NCBI RefSeq assembly: GCF_005503355.1 | Contig: NZ_SCMK01000007.1 | Span: 154,303-218,302 of the forward strand | DNA length: 64,000 nt | DNA from: Sphingomonas sp. 1F27F7B | GTDB taxonomy: Bacteria > Pseudomonadota > Alphaproteobacteria > Sphingomonadales > Sphingomonadaceae | Direction of reading: 5' to 3' | Shown: positions 51,092 to 59,598 of the stretch, piece after piece | Position numbering within the stretch: the stretch's first letter is position 1 | Layout of the letters: every line of letters starts with the position of its first letter | Translations under genes and position numbers: made by a program | Notes under the pieces: model-generated | The model's input: the letters and a program-made list of their open reading frames with translations, nothing else | Told to the model about the DNA's origin: nothing | The model's database searches: none

Positions 51092-51237
51092 GAACAGAGC
51101 CCGATCGGCGCATGTTCCGTTTCGCCAGCGCCACGGTACGCTGTCGTACCCAGCGCAGAAGAATTTCACGCCGAATGCATCCGTTTGCTCGAAGCGGACG
51201 AAGCTAGTGCTTTATACCGGCGAGGATTATTCGGGGC

Positions 51238-52047
51238 ATGCTCACCACTAGCTCGATCTATGCGCCCAGCCTTCGCGGGAATCTCTTGTTGCGATCGCTT
51301 GCGCCCGGCGATGCGCAATTGCTCGTGCCGCATCTCAAGCGGGTGGAACTCAGGGCAGGCGAAATTGTGGTATCGCCCGATGTTCCGTTCACCACTGTCT
51401 ATTTTCCCGAGACGATCGTGCTCTGCGTCCGCGATGCGATGCGAGGGGATCGCCAACCGGCGCTCGGCCTTGTCGGCCTGGAAGGGATGGCCGGTTGGAG
51501 CTCGCTGCTTGGCGCTGTACGCTCGCCCTTCCTGGCGGCTGCGGAAATGCGTGGCGGCACTGCCCTCGCGATCTCGGCGACCCGCGTGCAGGAGGCGAGC
51601 GCCGCCAGCGACACATTGCGAGGCACGCTGCTTCGCTACGCCGGTAATTTCATGATGCAGATGGCGTCCACCATCGGCTCGAACGCAGCCGACACGGTGG
51701 AGCGGCGGATTGCGCGCTGGATCCTGATGTTGCACGATCGCAACGAGGGCGACACGCTCGACCTGACTCACGATCACATCGCCAGCGCTCTTTATGTACG
51801 GCGTGCGAGCGTCACCGACTGCTTTCATGTTCTGGAGGGTGACCAGATCGTGCGATCCACGCGCGGTCGGCTCGTCGTTCGTGATAGAGCGCGGCTCGAG
51901 CGCGTCGCCGGATGCGCCTATGGTTCCGTCGAAGCGCGTTACAGAACGGAAATCGCGCCCTTCGGAAAGGCGATCGTCGGCCGTGGGCCGCGCGCATCCA
52001 GCGCCTTTATCCCCTCGCCTCTCCAGCCACGCGGAGTCGGCGCATGA
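51238..52047 (+). CDS. Crp/Fnr-family transcription regulator
   Basis: The 269-residue protein has an N-terminal cyclic-nucleotide-binding-like beta-roll (LVPHLKRVELRAGEIVVSPD; VYFPETIVLCVRDAMRGDRQ) without a clear cyclic-nucleotide Arg-Ser-Ala motif, a long dimer helix, and a C-terminal Crp-type HTH (LDLTHDHIASALYVRRASVT, then DCFHVLEGDQIVRSTRGRLV). It is divergent from the ferritin-like genes and separated by 177 bp, so it may control them. What it senses is unknown. Confidence 0.85.
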   Translation: MLTTSSIYAPSLRGNLLLRSLAPGDAQLLVPHLKRVELRAGEIVVSPDVPFTTVYFPETIVLCVRDAMRGDRQPALGLVGLEGMAGWSSLLGAVRSPFLAAAEMRGGTALAISATRVQEASAASDTLRGTLLRYAGNFMMQMASTIGSNAADTVERRIARWILMLHDRNEGDTLDLTHDHIASALYVRRASVTDCFHVLEGDQIVRSTRGRLVVRDRARLERVAGCAYGSVEARYRTEIAPFGKAIVGRGPRASSAFIPSPLQPRGVGA

Positions 52048-52471
52048 TCGCGTCGAGCGACCAGGCGCCACCGCCCCGAAAGATCAGCGGCAACAGGATC
52101 GCCGCCCAGCTCAGATGAGTCGGCCAGGCATCGGGATAGACGAAGATCTCGATCACCAAAGTCATGCCGAGCAGCGCCAGCGCCGAGAAGCGCGTCGCGA
52201 GCCCCAGTACCAGCAGGATCGAGAAGACATGCTCGGACCAGGTCGCCGCCACCGCCGCGATCTCGGGCGGGATCAGCGGCAGCGCATATTCGGTGCGGAA
52301 GAGCTCGTAGGTGCCATCGGTGATGTGGAGGATGCCATCGACCTTGCTGCGCCCCGACAGGAAGAACACGCCGGCAATGCCGAGGCGCGCGACAAGCAGG
52401 AGAAACGCGTCGGGCACCAGCGCCGAAACCCGGCGAACGAAGCGATCGTGGATCGCGAGCGGGGAAGTCAT
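52007..52471 (-). CDS. DoxX-family membrane protein of the bufferin locus
   Basis: ATG 52471 gives 154 residues; a much longer frame to 53278 is an antisense artefact across the next genes. It has four hydrophobic segments (FLLLVARLGIAGVFFLSGRS; TWSEHVFSILLVLGLATRFS; ALALLGMTLVIEIFVYPDAW) and is of DoxX/DoxD type. Its 3' end overlaps the regulator on the other strand by 41 bp. It is 56 bp downstream of the DUF2282 gene, as in bufferin clusters, where DoxX proteins are common partners. Exact role is unknown. Confidence 0.88.
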   Translation of the reverse strand: MTSPLAIHDRFVRRVSALVPDAFLLLVARLGIAGVFFLSGRSKVDGILHITDGTYELFRTEYALPLIPPEIAAVAATWSEHVFSILLVLGLATRFSALALLGMTLVIEIFVYPDAWPTHLSWAAILLPLIFRGGGAWSLDAIMRRLRVAGEARG

Positions 52472-52527
52472 CGAATGTCTCCGTTGAAACGGCGCCGGGG
52501 CACGCAGGGCGGACCCCGGCCGACACG

Positions 52528-52806
52528 TCAGGCCCTGGGGGTCAGCGAGCCATTGCCCTTGGGCGTCTTGATCGTGGTGCAACTGCCCGCCTTGACCAGC
52601 TTCCAGGCATTGCCCTGATAGTTGATCTTTGATGTGCCGGCGCAGCTGGTGCCGGCGCCGGCCTTGCAGTCGTTCTTGCCCGCGAGGGCGACGCCATAGC
52701 ATTTCTCCATGGCCGGCCTTGTCTGGGCCGAGGCGGCGGGAGCGAGCGCGGCACCGGCGGCGGCGATGGCTAGCGTGGCGGCAAGGGTGGCATTGGTCGA
52801 ACGCAT
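52528..52806 (-). CDS. bufA1: BufA1-type bufferin (DUF2282) precursor
   Basis: ATG 52806 gives 92 residues with a signal peptide ([20 protein letters not shown], cut near A27-Q28) and a mature part with four Cys residues (36, 47, 55, 76) in [20 protein letters not shown] and the later CTTIK. DUF2282 proteins are known as bufferin precursors, whose cysteines are modified by the DUF692/DUF2063 enzymes to bind copper. It is divergent from the sigma gene and has its own matching promoter, so it is controlled with the rest. Confidence 0.88.
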   Translation of the reverse strand: MRSTNATLAATLAIAAAGAALAPAASAQTRPAMEKCYGVALAGKNDCKAGAGTSCAGTSKINYQGNAWKLVKAGSCTTIKTPKGNGSLTPRA

Positions 52807-52908
52807 GTCTGTGATCCTTTGAAAGCGGTGCCTCCAGCGCGCGGCCCGGCCGGGGGCGCCGAACCGCGCGGTGACCGGGGAGGAGGCGGAAGCCCGGGTC
52901 ACATCGCC

Positions 52909-52936
52909 AATTCGGCGCGGACGGCTGCGGCGTTAC
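52909..52936 (-). promoter_or_regulatory. SigF-type ECF promoter of the bufA1-doxX transcript
   Basis: On the minus strand GTAACG (52931-52936), a 16-base spacer, and CGAATT (52909-52914), about 100 bp upstream of ATG 52806. This is the same motif, with the same spacing, as two plus-strand sites in the locus. Confidence 0.75.
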
Positions 52937-52968
52937 AGATTGCCCTCGAAAATTTTCCGCGAAAGCGT

Positions 52969-52996
52969 GTAACCTTCGGCCCGGCCATGCCGAACT
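52969..52996 (+). promoter_or_regulatory. SigF-type ECF promoter of the sigma-factor operon
   Basis: GTAACC (52969-52974), 16 bases, CGAACT (52991-52996), 18 bp before ATG 53015. Indicates autoregulation of the sigma factor. The GTAACC/CGAA form is that described for SigF of Caulobacter. Confidence 0.8.
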
Positions 52997-53014
52997 CTTG
53001 CTCGAGGAGCAGGA

Positions 53015-53554
53015 ATGCGAGCGAACGAGGAAGCGCTGCGCGGGTTGATGATCGATGGGCTGGCCGGCGATGCCGCCTCCCATGCGGCATTGCTGCGCCT
53101 GCTCGTGCCCCTGCTGCGCGGCTTCTACCGGCGCCGCGCGAACGGCTCCGACGACGATATCGAGGATCTGGTGCAGGAAACCCTGATCGCGGTGCACACC
53201 CGCCGCGCGACCTACGACCGCGAACGCCCCTTCACCGCATGGCTGTTCGCCATCGCCCGCTACAAGATGGTGGATCATTTCCGCCGTACCCGACGCCTCC
53301 AGCCGATCGAGGGGCTTGAGGAAACCCTGTTCGCAGAGGACTTCGAAGATGCCACGACCGCCCGGCTGGACATCGAAGATCTCCTGTCGACGCTGCCGCC
53401 CAAACAGGCCCGCGCAATCCGGGCAACGCGTATCGAAGGCCTGAGCGTCGCCGAGGCGGCAAAGGCCGGCGGCATCGGCGAATCCGACCTGAAGGTTTCA
53501 GTGCATAGGGGGTTGAAGATGCTGATCGCGCGGATCCAGGGAGGCGCGCGATGA
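53015..53554 (+). CDS. sigF: ECF sigma factor, SigF-like
   Basis: The 179-residue product has region 2 (DDIEDLVQETLIAVHTRRAT; FTAWLFAIARYKMVDHFRRT) and region 4 (STLPPKQARAIRATRIEGLS; GGIGESDLKVSVHRGLKMLI). A GAGGAGCAGGA ribosome site precedes ATG 53015. Its stop overlaps the start of the NrsF-type anti-sigma gene. SigF/NrsF systems of alphaproteobacteria respond to heavy metals and control DUF2282, DoxX, DUF692 and DUF2063 genes, which are exactly the genes present here. Confidence 0.9.
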   Translation: MRANEEALRGLMIDGLAGDAASHAALLRLLVPLLRGFYRRRANGSDDDIEDLVQETLIAVHTRRATYDRERPFTAWLFAIARYKMVDHFRRTRRLQPIEGLEETLFAEDFEDATTARLDIEDLLSTLPPKQARAIRATRIEGLSVAEAAKAGGIGESDLKVSVHRGLKMLIARIQGGAR

Positions 53555-54192
53555 ATACCGACGATCTCATCACCCGCCTCGCCAAGGATGTGCCGCCGGT
53601 GCGCCGAGGCGCCACGGTCATGCGGCTCGCGCTCGGCATCCTGCTTGGCGCGCTGGTCTCGGCTACGGTGGTGGTGCTGGCGCTCGGCATCCGCCCGGAT
53701 CTCGGTCTCGCCATGCGCGGGACCGCCTTCTGGATCAAATGGGGCTATACCTTCTCGCTCGCCCTCGCCGCGATCGTGATGACCGTGCAGCTGGCGCGCC
53801 CCGACAGCGCCCGATTGCGCTGGACCTGGCTGCTGGCGGTGCCGGTGGTGCTGCTCACCGGGCTCGGCGTCGCGGAGTTGGCGCGAACGCCGCCCGCTTT
53901 GTGGCTGGCGATGTGGCTGGGGCATAGCTGGATGATCTGCCCCTGGCTGGTGCTGGCGCTGGCCATGCCGATCTTCGTCGGGCTGCTCTGGTCGTTCCGC
54001 CGCCTGGCGCCGACGCGGCTGCGCGCGGCGGGCGCCGCAGCCGGACTGGCGGCGGGCGCCTTTGCGGCGACTGTCTATTGCATCCATTGCCCCGAGGTTT
54101 CGGCGATCTTCGTGCTGACCTGGTATTCGCTCGGCATCCTGCTCGCCGCCTCGATCGGCGCGCTGCTCGGGCCGCGCCTGCTGCGCTGGTAA
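53551..54192 (+). CDS. nrsF: NrsF-family anti-sigma factor (DUF1109)
   Basis: The 213-residue protein has a short N-terminal cytosolic part (LITRLAKDVPPVRRG) and six hydrophobic segments, as in DUF1109/NrsF. Two Cys residues near the periplasmic side (LGHSWMICPW; TVYCIHCPEVS) match the conserved cysteines thought to sense metals. It overlaps the sigma gene by four bases (ATGA) and would keep SigF inactive at the membrane without stress. Confidence 0.9.
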   Translation: MNTDDLITRLAKDVPPVRRGATVMRLALGILLGALVSATVVVLALGIRPDLGLAMRGTAFWIKWGYTFSLALAAIVMTVQLARPDSARLRWTWLLAVPVVLLTGLGVAELARTPPALWLAMWLGHSWMICPWLVLALAMPIFVGLLWSFRRLAPTRLRAAGAAAGLAAGAFAATVYCIHCPEVSAIFVLTWYSLGILLAASIGALLGPRLLRW

Positions 54193-54206
54193 ATTCGCGG
54201 AGGCCT

Positions 54207-54234
54207 GTAACCGAGCGGCCAGAGCCTGCGAACT
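54207..54234 (+). promoter_or_regulatory. SigF-type ECF promoter of bufA2
   Basis: GTAACC (54207-54212), 16 bases, CGAACT (54229-54234), 41 bp before ATG 54276. Identical in both boxes and spacing to the promoter before the sigma gene, so bufA2-bufB-bufC is a direct target. Confidence 0.8.
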
Positions 54235-54275
54235 GGGGATGCCAAATCGGCTGAACCCCTTTTCGGAGTATCCCA

Positions 54276-54554
54276 ATGACCCTTATCCGCACCGGCGCCA
54301 GCATCGCCGCCTCCGCCGCCGTCATCGCGATCAGCGCCGCCGCGCCGACCGCCGCCATCGCCAAGGCCGGCATGGGCACGACCGCGGCGAAGGTCGTCCA
54401 TTGCTATGGCATCAACACCTGCAAGGGCACCTCAGACTGCAAGACCGCGAAGAACGACTGCAAGGGCCAGAACGACTGCAAGGGCCAGGGCTTCAAGGAA
54501 GTCACCGCCAAGGCATGCAAGGCTGCCGGCGGCAGCCTGACCGCGCCGAAGTGA
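54276..54554 (+). CDS. bufA2: BufA2-type bufferin precursor
   Basis: The 92-residue product has a signal peptide (ISAAAPTAAIAKA region) and a Cys-rich core with Cys 43, 49, 55, 62, 68 and 81: HCYGINTCKGTSDCKTAKND followed by CKGQNDCKGQGFKE. The CKGQN repeats are typical of the BufA2 class. The family is known from work on bufferins as ribosomal peptides modified at Cys to bind copper. It is followed by bufB and bufC. Confidence 0.9.
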   Translation: MTLIRTGASIAASAAVIAISAAAPTAAIAKAGMGTTAAKVVHCYGINTCKGTSDCKTAKNDCKGQNDCKGQGFKEVTAKACKAAGGSLTAPK

Positions 54555-54617
54555 ACGTCTGCCCGGCCCGGCGTCCCCACCGCCGGGCCGGACCCGTTCC
54601 AATCGAGGATAATTTCG

Positions 54618-55448
54618 ATGATCGCTCCCTTTGCCGGCTTCGGCCTGGGTCTGCGCAAGCCCCATTATGCCGAGTTCCTCGAGACCCGGGTCGCCGTCGA
54701 TTTCGTAGAGGTGATCTCGGAGAATTTCATGATCCCGGGCGGCAGGCCTCGCCGCATCCTGCGCGAAGTCCGCGAGCGTTATCCGGTGGCTCTTCACGGC
54801 GTCTCGATGTCGCTGGGCTCGGCCGATGGGCTGGACGGGGCCTATCTCGCGCGCCTCCGCGCGCTGATCGACGAGACCGACCCGCTGTTCGTCTCGGACC
54901 ATCTCAGCTGGTCCCGGATCGACGGGTTCAATTCGCACGACCTGCTGCCCCTGCCCTATACGCGCGAGGCACTCGATCTGGTCACGGCCAATGTCGACCG
55001 CGCACAGGAAGCGCTCGGCAGGGCGATCCTGGTCGAGAACCCCTCCACCTATATCGACTTCGCGCCGGCCGACATGACCGAATGGGCGTTCCTCGACGCG
55101 CTGTGCGCGCGCACCGGCTGCGGGTTGCTGCTCGACGTCAACAACGTCTTCGTCAGCGCGAGCAACCACGGCTTCGACCCCATCGCCTATCTCGACGGCG
55201 TGCCCCATGCTCGGGTGCGCCAGATCCACCTTGCCGGCCACAGCCAGGGCAGCGAGCTGCTGATCGATACCCATGATCAACCGGTGCCCGATCCGGTGTG
55301 GCGCCTCTATGCGCATGTCCTCCCGAAACTCGGCCCGGTCGCGACCATGATCGAGCGCGACGACGCGATCCCGCCGCTCCACGAACTCCTCGCGGAGCTG
55401 GGCATCGCCCGGAGAATTGCCGGCCGAACCGCGCGTGCCGCTGCATGA
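54618..55448 (+). CDS. bufB: BufB, multinuclear iron-dependent oxidase (DUF692)
   Basis: The 276-residue protein has the DUF692 TIM-barrel landmarks, with metal-ligand His/Asp/Glu: FVEVISENFM near residue 34, LHGVSMSLGSADGLD, FVSDHLSWSR, ILVENPSTYI, GLLLDVNNVFVSASNHGFDP and QIHLAGHSQG. These enzymes use several iron ions to modify Cys residues of precursor peptides. Here the substrates would be the BufA1 and BufA2 products. Confidence 0.94.
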   Translation: MIAPFAGFGLGLRKPHYAEFLETRVAVDFVEVISENFMIPGGRPRRILREVRERYPVALHGVSMSLGSADGLDGAYLARLRALIDETDPLFVSDHLSWSRIDGFNSHDLLPLPYTREALDLVTANVDRAQEALGRAILVENPSTYIDFAPADMTEWAFLDALCARTGCGLLLDVNNVFVSASNHGFDPIAYLDGVPHARVRQIHLAGHSQGSELLIDTHDQPVPDPVWRLYAHVLPKLGPVATMIERDDAIPPLHELLAELGIARRIAGRTARAAA

Positions 55449-56233
55449 GCCTGATCGATCTCCAGCGCGACATGCGCGCCTGGCTGACGCGCGAGGACGG
55501 CGCGGCCGCGATCCGGCTAGGCGGCGAGGACGCGGCCGCGGGCCTCCATATCCATCGGAATAACTTCCGCGCGTCGCTCGCCGCCTGCCTGGAGGAGAGC
55601 TTCACCCGCACCCGCGACTGGATCGGCCATGACGCATTTGCCCACGCCGTGGCCGCCCATGTCGAGCGGGTACCACCGAGCAGCTGGACGCTCGACGCCT
55701 ATCCGCGCGACTTCCCGGCCACGCTGGCGCTGCTCTATCCCGGCGATCCCGAGGTCGCCGAGCTGGCCCGGATCGATCTCGCGCTCGCCGAAGCCTTTGT
55801 CGGCCCCGATGCAGCGCCACTGGCCGCCGCGGCTCTCCGGGAAGTCGATTGGGACCAGGCGGCGCTGCAACTCACCCCGACGCTGGATCTCTTCGACCTG
55901 ACCACCAACGCGCCGGCGATCTGGTCGGCGCTGGCAGACGGTATCGAGCCGCCGGCCGTCGCACTCTTGCCCGAGGCCGGCGCGATCCTGATCTGGCGTC
56001 AGGGCGAGGCCGCGCAATTCCGCGCGATCGACCAGATGGAGAAACAGGCGCTTCTCGCGGCGCGCGTCGGCGTGCCCTTCGCTGATCTGTGCGCGGGGCT
56101 AGTCGACGTGCTGGGCGAGGAAGACGGGATCGCGCGCGCCGGCGGGATGCTTGGCCGATGGATCGCGGATGGCCTGATCGTCGACGTGTTCGATTCAGTT
56201 GATGGAGCGCGTCGGCGTCCCAACTCTTGCTAG
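55445..56233 (+). CDS. bufC: BufC, DUF2063 partner protein
   Basis: ATG 55445 overlaps the bufB stop (ATGA), giving 262 residues. The N-terminal DUF2063 domain is seen as LIDLQRDMRAWLTREDGAAA, then LHIHRNNFRASLAACLEESF and DAFAHAVAAHVERVPPSSWT. It acts as the recognition partner of BufB. A longer upstream frame is not needed. The C-terminus (VDVFDSVDGARRRPNSC) is unremarkable. No terminator was seen in the following 241 bp. Confidence 0.9.
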   Translation: MSLIDLQRDMRAWLTREDGAAAIRLGGEDAAAGLHIHRNNFRASLAACLEESFTRTRDWIGHDAFAHAVAAHVERVPPSSWTLDAYPRDFPATLALLYPGDPEVAELARIDLALAEAFVGPDAAPLAAAALREVDWDQAALQLTPTLDLFDLTTNAPAIWSALADGIEPPAVALLPEAGAILIWRQGEAAQFRAIDQMEKQALLAARVGVPFADLCAGLVDVLGEEDGIARAGGMLGRWIADGLIVDVFDSVDGARRRPNSC

Positions 56234-56474
56234 AACACCCTGAACTCAAGATGGAAATCAATGTCGATATCGGGCGGCCTGATTGGCCTGCGATCGCGAG
56301 TGGAGCTGGATCGGCAGCTATCGCGATCCGCTTCTCCGACGCCGACCGGCAGTTGAGTCCCAAGCCCGGCCATTCAAACCCACCAAGCCGCGATTTTAAC
56401 AAGCGGCAGGTTTCGGGATCAACGATCCTGACACCGAATGACGACAAATGGCGCACGAAGTTGCCGAGAATGCC

Positions 56475-57371
56475 TCAGACCGCCCCGACATAGTCACCCG
56501 CCTCCTGCAGCCGCGCGATATCCTGCCGCGGCGGCGCGCCGAACAGGCGGCGATATTCGCGACTGAACTGCGAGGGACTGTCATAGCCGACCGCGAACCC
56601 GGCCGAGCCTGCGCTCGCCGCGCCCGCGAGCATCAGTCGCCGTGCTTCCTGCAACCGCAACTGCTTCTGATATTCGAGCGGCGTCATCCGCGTGATCGTC
56701 TTGAAATGCGCGTGGAGTGAAGAAGCGCTCATCCCCGCCGCCGCAGCGATCTCGTCGATCCGCAGTCGCGCGCGGAAGCCCTTGCGGATCGTCGCGATGG
56801 CCCGGCTGACCTGCACGAGATGGCTGTCCCCCGACGCCATGTGACGCAGCATCGCGCTGTGCGGACCGGTGAGCAGGCGATAGAGAATCTCGCGCTCGAT
56901 CAGCGGCGCGAGTGTGGCGATGCTCTCCGGCTGGTCGAGCAGTTTCACCAGCCGGCAGGCAGCATCGATCAGATCAGGGTCGCCCGGATAAGTGGCGAGC
57001 ACGGGCAGGTCGTTTCGCGGCGGACCGCGTCCGTCGGCCACAAGCAGATCGGCGAGCGCCGCCATGTCGAGGTCGATCTTACAGCACAGATAGGGCGCGT
57101 CGGGGCTCGCCTCCAGCACATGGCCGACGAGCGGCAGGTCGACCGACACCAGCAGATAGTGGGATGCATCGTAGACGAGGCTGTGGTCGCCAATCGAGAC
57201 GCGCTTGGAACCTTGGGCGATCAGGCAAAGCGATGCCTCATAGACGGCGGGCGTCGGCATGCTCGGCTGGTCGGCGCGGATTAGCGTGAGGCGCGGCACC
57301 GCGGTGCTCGACATGCCGGTTTCCGGGCCGTGACGCAGGATAAGCTGCGCGAGTTGGACAATCCTCTCCAT
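56475..57371 (-). CDS. AraC-family transcription regulator
   Basis: The 298-residue product has the N-terminal ligand-type domain of the AraC_N group (YEASLCLIAQGSKRVSIGDH; YLLVSVDLPLVGHVLEASPD) and two C-terminal HTH motifs (IDEIAAAAGMSASSLHAHFK; AGFAVGYDSPSQFSREYRRL). It is divergent from a short-chain dehydrogenase gene 150 bp away, a frequent pairing in which the regulator controls the dehydrogenase. Confidence 0.92.
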   Translation of the reverse strand: MERIVQLAQLILRHGPETGMSSTAVPRLTLIRADQPSMPTPAVYEASLCLIAQGSKRVSIGDHSLVYDASHYLLVSVDLPLVGHVLEASPDAPYLCCKIDLDMAALADLLVADGRGPPRNDLPVLATYPGDPDLIDAACRLVKLLDQPESIATLAPLIEREILYRLLTGPHSAMLRHMASGDSHLVQVSRAIATIRKGFRARLRIDEIAAAAGMSASSLHAHFKTITRMTPLEYQKQLRLQEARRLMLAGAASAGSAGFAVGYDSPSQFSREYRRLFGAPPRQDIARLQEAGDYVGAV

Positions 57372-57520
57372 GTTGCCCCGATTGCCGATACGCGGCGATG
57401 GGGCAAGGCTCGATGACCAATATTGGAGGATCGTGCAATCAGATCGGTCGATCGCGCTACCGTTCGCAGATCATGCAGGCCCATTTCCTGATCCGTCATC
57501 CAAACAGAAGGAACTCAACC

Positions 57521-58246
57521 ATGACGGGACTTAACGAGAAGGTCGTGCTCATCACCGGCGCATCGAGCGGCATCGGGGAGGCGACCGTGCGCGAACTGGC
57601 CACAACCGGCGCAAAACTCTTCATCGGCGCGCGCCGCGGCGAGCGGCTGGCTGCACTGGCCGCGGAACTCGGCGAGGCGGTCGCATGGCGGCAGCTCGAT
57701 GTGACTGACGGCATGCATTTCGACGCGTTCGCCGAGGCGGCCGCCACGCGCTTCGGCCGGATCGACGCGCTCGTCAACAATGCCGGCGTGATGCCGCTGT
57801 CACCGCTCGCCGCGCTGAAGCGCGACGAATGGAGGCGGATGATCGACGTCAATATCCACGGCGTGCTCAACGGCATCGCCGCGGTGCTGCCGCGCTTCGT
57901 CGCGCAAGGGCGAGGGCATGTCGTCAACGTCGCCTCGGTGGGGGCGCACCTCGTCCTGCCGACCGCCGCAGTCTATTGCGGCACCAAATATGCGGTGTGG
58001 GCGATCACCGAAGGGCTGCGGCAGGAGCATGACGAGATCCGCTCGACGATCATTTCGCCCGGCGTCACCGCGACCGAACTGGGCGATGACATCAGCGATC
58101 CGCAGGTGGCATCCGCCCTCAAGGAATGGCGCCGGAAATCGCTCAGGCCCGATGCGATCGCGCGGGCGATCCGCTATGCTCTGGAACAGCCCGAGGGCGT
58201 CGACGTCAACGAAGTGATCGTGCGGCCGACCGCTGCCAACATGTAG
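57521..58246 (+). CDS. Short-chain dehydrogenase/reductase
   Basis: ATG 57521, preceded by AGAAGGAA, gives 241 residues; a frame open from 57398 lies in the regulatory region. It has the classical Rossmann motif VVLITGASSGIGEATVRELA, LVNNAGVMPL, a Ser in VNVASVGAHLV and YCGTKYAVWA (Y-x-x-x-K). It is an NAD(P)-dependent oxidoreductase; substrate unknown. Confidence 0.92.
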   Translation: MTGLNEKVVLITGASSGIGEATVRELATTGAKLFIGARRGERLAALAAELGEAVAWRQLDVTDGMHFDAFAEAAATRFGRIDALVNNAGVMPLSPLAALKRDEWRRMIDVNIHGVLNGIAAVLPRFVAQGRGHVVNVASVGAHLVLPTAAVYCGTKYAVWAITEGLRQEHDEIRSTIISPGVTATELGDDISDPQVASALKEWRRKSLRPDAIARAIRYALEQPEGVDVNEVIVRPTAANM

Positions 58247-58743
58247 GCTCGCGAGCAATCGACAATGTCGGCTTTCGGGTGCGCCGGACGGCTACCCGAA
58301 AGTTCGGAACTTAGGGCGCGTAGCTGCCGGACCGATTTTGGGCCGTAAGTGGCTGGTCCGCTTTTAGCTCGTAGACCCAAAGGGCAGTCGTCGCGACTGG
58401 GCGCCGCCTTCGAGCGGCTGCTCGTAGTTAACTGATTATCACGCCCGCTATGATGGCCTAGGCCGATTCCCTCGGCAGCTTGATAGGCGTAGCGGACGGC
58501 TTCCGGGCCACAGCCTGGGGTTGGCAGGGAACGCGTACGGAAAGCGCCGAGCGGTTGGAAGCGGTAGGACACGCTCCTGGTTAGCCCAAGCGCATCTAGA
58601 AGCACTGAAACGGCAGAGACAGCCCAGCCCCCGAAGGCGAGACCGGCGCTGCTTGCCGCCGCCCGTTTCGGATGGCAGACCAAAGCGGTGGCGAAGCGTT
58701 CTCCCCGCAACCTGCGCATGGCGACGCATGGAGCGAAGCCCGT
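58247..58743. other. 497-bp intergenic region with dispersed-repeat remnant
   Basis: No intact gene is supported. It contains a copy of the short dispersed repeat with extra similarity in the preceding 45 bases. The remainder has only Arg-rich shadow frames. The promoter of the next gene should be at its right end. Confidence 0.4.
58311..58326 (+). repeat. Dispersed short repeat, copy 2
   Basis: TTAGGGCGCGTAGCTG, identical to 44938-44953; preceded by CGGCTTTCGGG at 58269, as in the third, shorter copy near 63017. Confidence 0.5.
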
Positions 58744-59376
58744 ATGAACAACGGAGGGTATGGACGAGTCATCGTCCGGGTCGCCGATCTTGCGGGGACC
58801 TTCGTCTTCGCAGTGGAAGGTGCATTCGCCGGAATTCGTGCGGGGTTTGACCCGGTCGGCGTCCTCACTCTTGCCTTCCTCACCGCGGTTGGCGGCGGTA
58901 TGGTCCGCGATGTACTGATCGGCGCGGCGAGACCGGCTGCTATCGCCGATTGGCATTATCCGGCAATTGTGCTCGGCGCGTCATCGGCTGCCTGGATCGG
59001 CTACTCGCTCCTTGGAGCGACACAGGGTTGGTTGATGATCGCGCTCGACGCGGCGGGCCTCGCGCTGTTCGCGGTTGCGGGGACGCAGAAGGCGCTCGAT
59101 CATGCCGTTCATCCGCTGCCGGCAATTTTCCTTGGCACGGTCGGAGCAGTGGGCGGCGGTGCCATGCGCGACGTGCTTCTAGGCGATGTGCCGCGCATCC
59201 TGCATGTCGACATTTACGCGAGCGCCGCTTTCCTTGCCGCGGCCATGGTCGCGCTCACCCATGCTACCCACCGCGATCCCAGACTGGGTGCGATTCTCGC
59301 GGCGAGCGCTTGCTTTGTTCTACGCATTGCCGCGGTCGCCTTTAACTGGCAACTCCCGCACCTCGTCGGCAGCTGA
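58744..59376 (+). CDS. TRIC-type trimeric intracellular cation channel family protein
   Basis: ATG 58744 with GGAGCGAAG upstream gives 210 residues. The protein has seven hydrophobic segments in two homologous halves, each with a Gly-rich turn and Arg-Asp: AVGGGMVRDVLIG and AVGGGAMRDVLLG. This is the TRIC (formerly UPF0126) family of membrane cation channels. A frame open to 58672 is less likely. Confidence 0.9.
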   Translation: MNNGGYGRVIVRVADLAGTFVFAVEGAFAGIRAGFDPVGVLTLAFLTAVGGGMVRDVLIGAARPAAIADWHYPAIVLGASSAAWIGYSLLGATQGWLMIALDAAGLALFAVAGTQKALDHAVHPLPAIFLGTVGAVGGGAMRDVLLGDVPRILHVDIYASAAFLAAAMVALTHATHRDPRLGAILAASACFVLRIAAVAFNWQLPHLVGS

Positions 59377-59598
59377 TCATCAAAGCCTCGGCCGGTGCAC
59401 AGACCGAGCATAGGCTGACCACAATTGACCCGCCGGGCTTCGCGGATTTCCATCGAACAGCATATGTGTGCCGTCAATCACCGACGCGGTACCCGACTGG
59501 AAAAGGGAAAGAACTATTTAGCTTTGATTTCCTTTGGCACATGATGCCGGCCATCATAATTCGGAACGACCGGGCTGCCTGTAACTCTGGAGACCGCC

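Noticed and set aside
52472..53278. N-terminal extension of the DoxX gene
   Set aside because: The extension is antisense to bufA1 flanks and the sigma gene and has no membrane or signal features; ATG 52471 gives the normal DoxX length.
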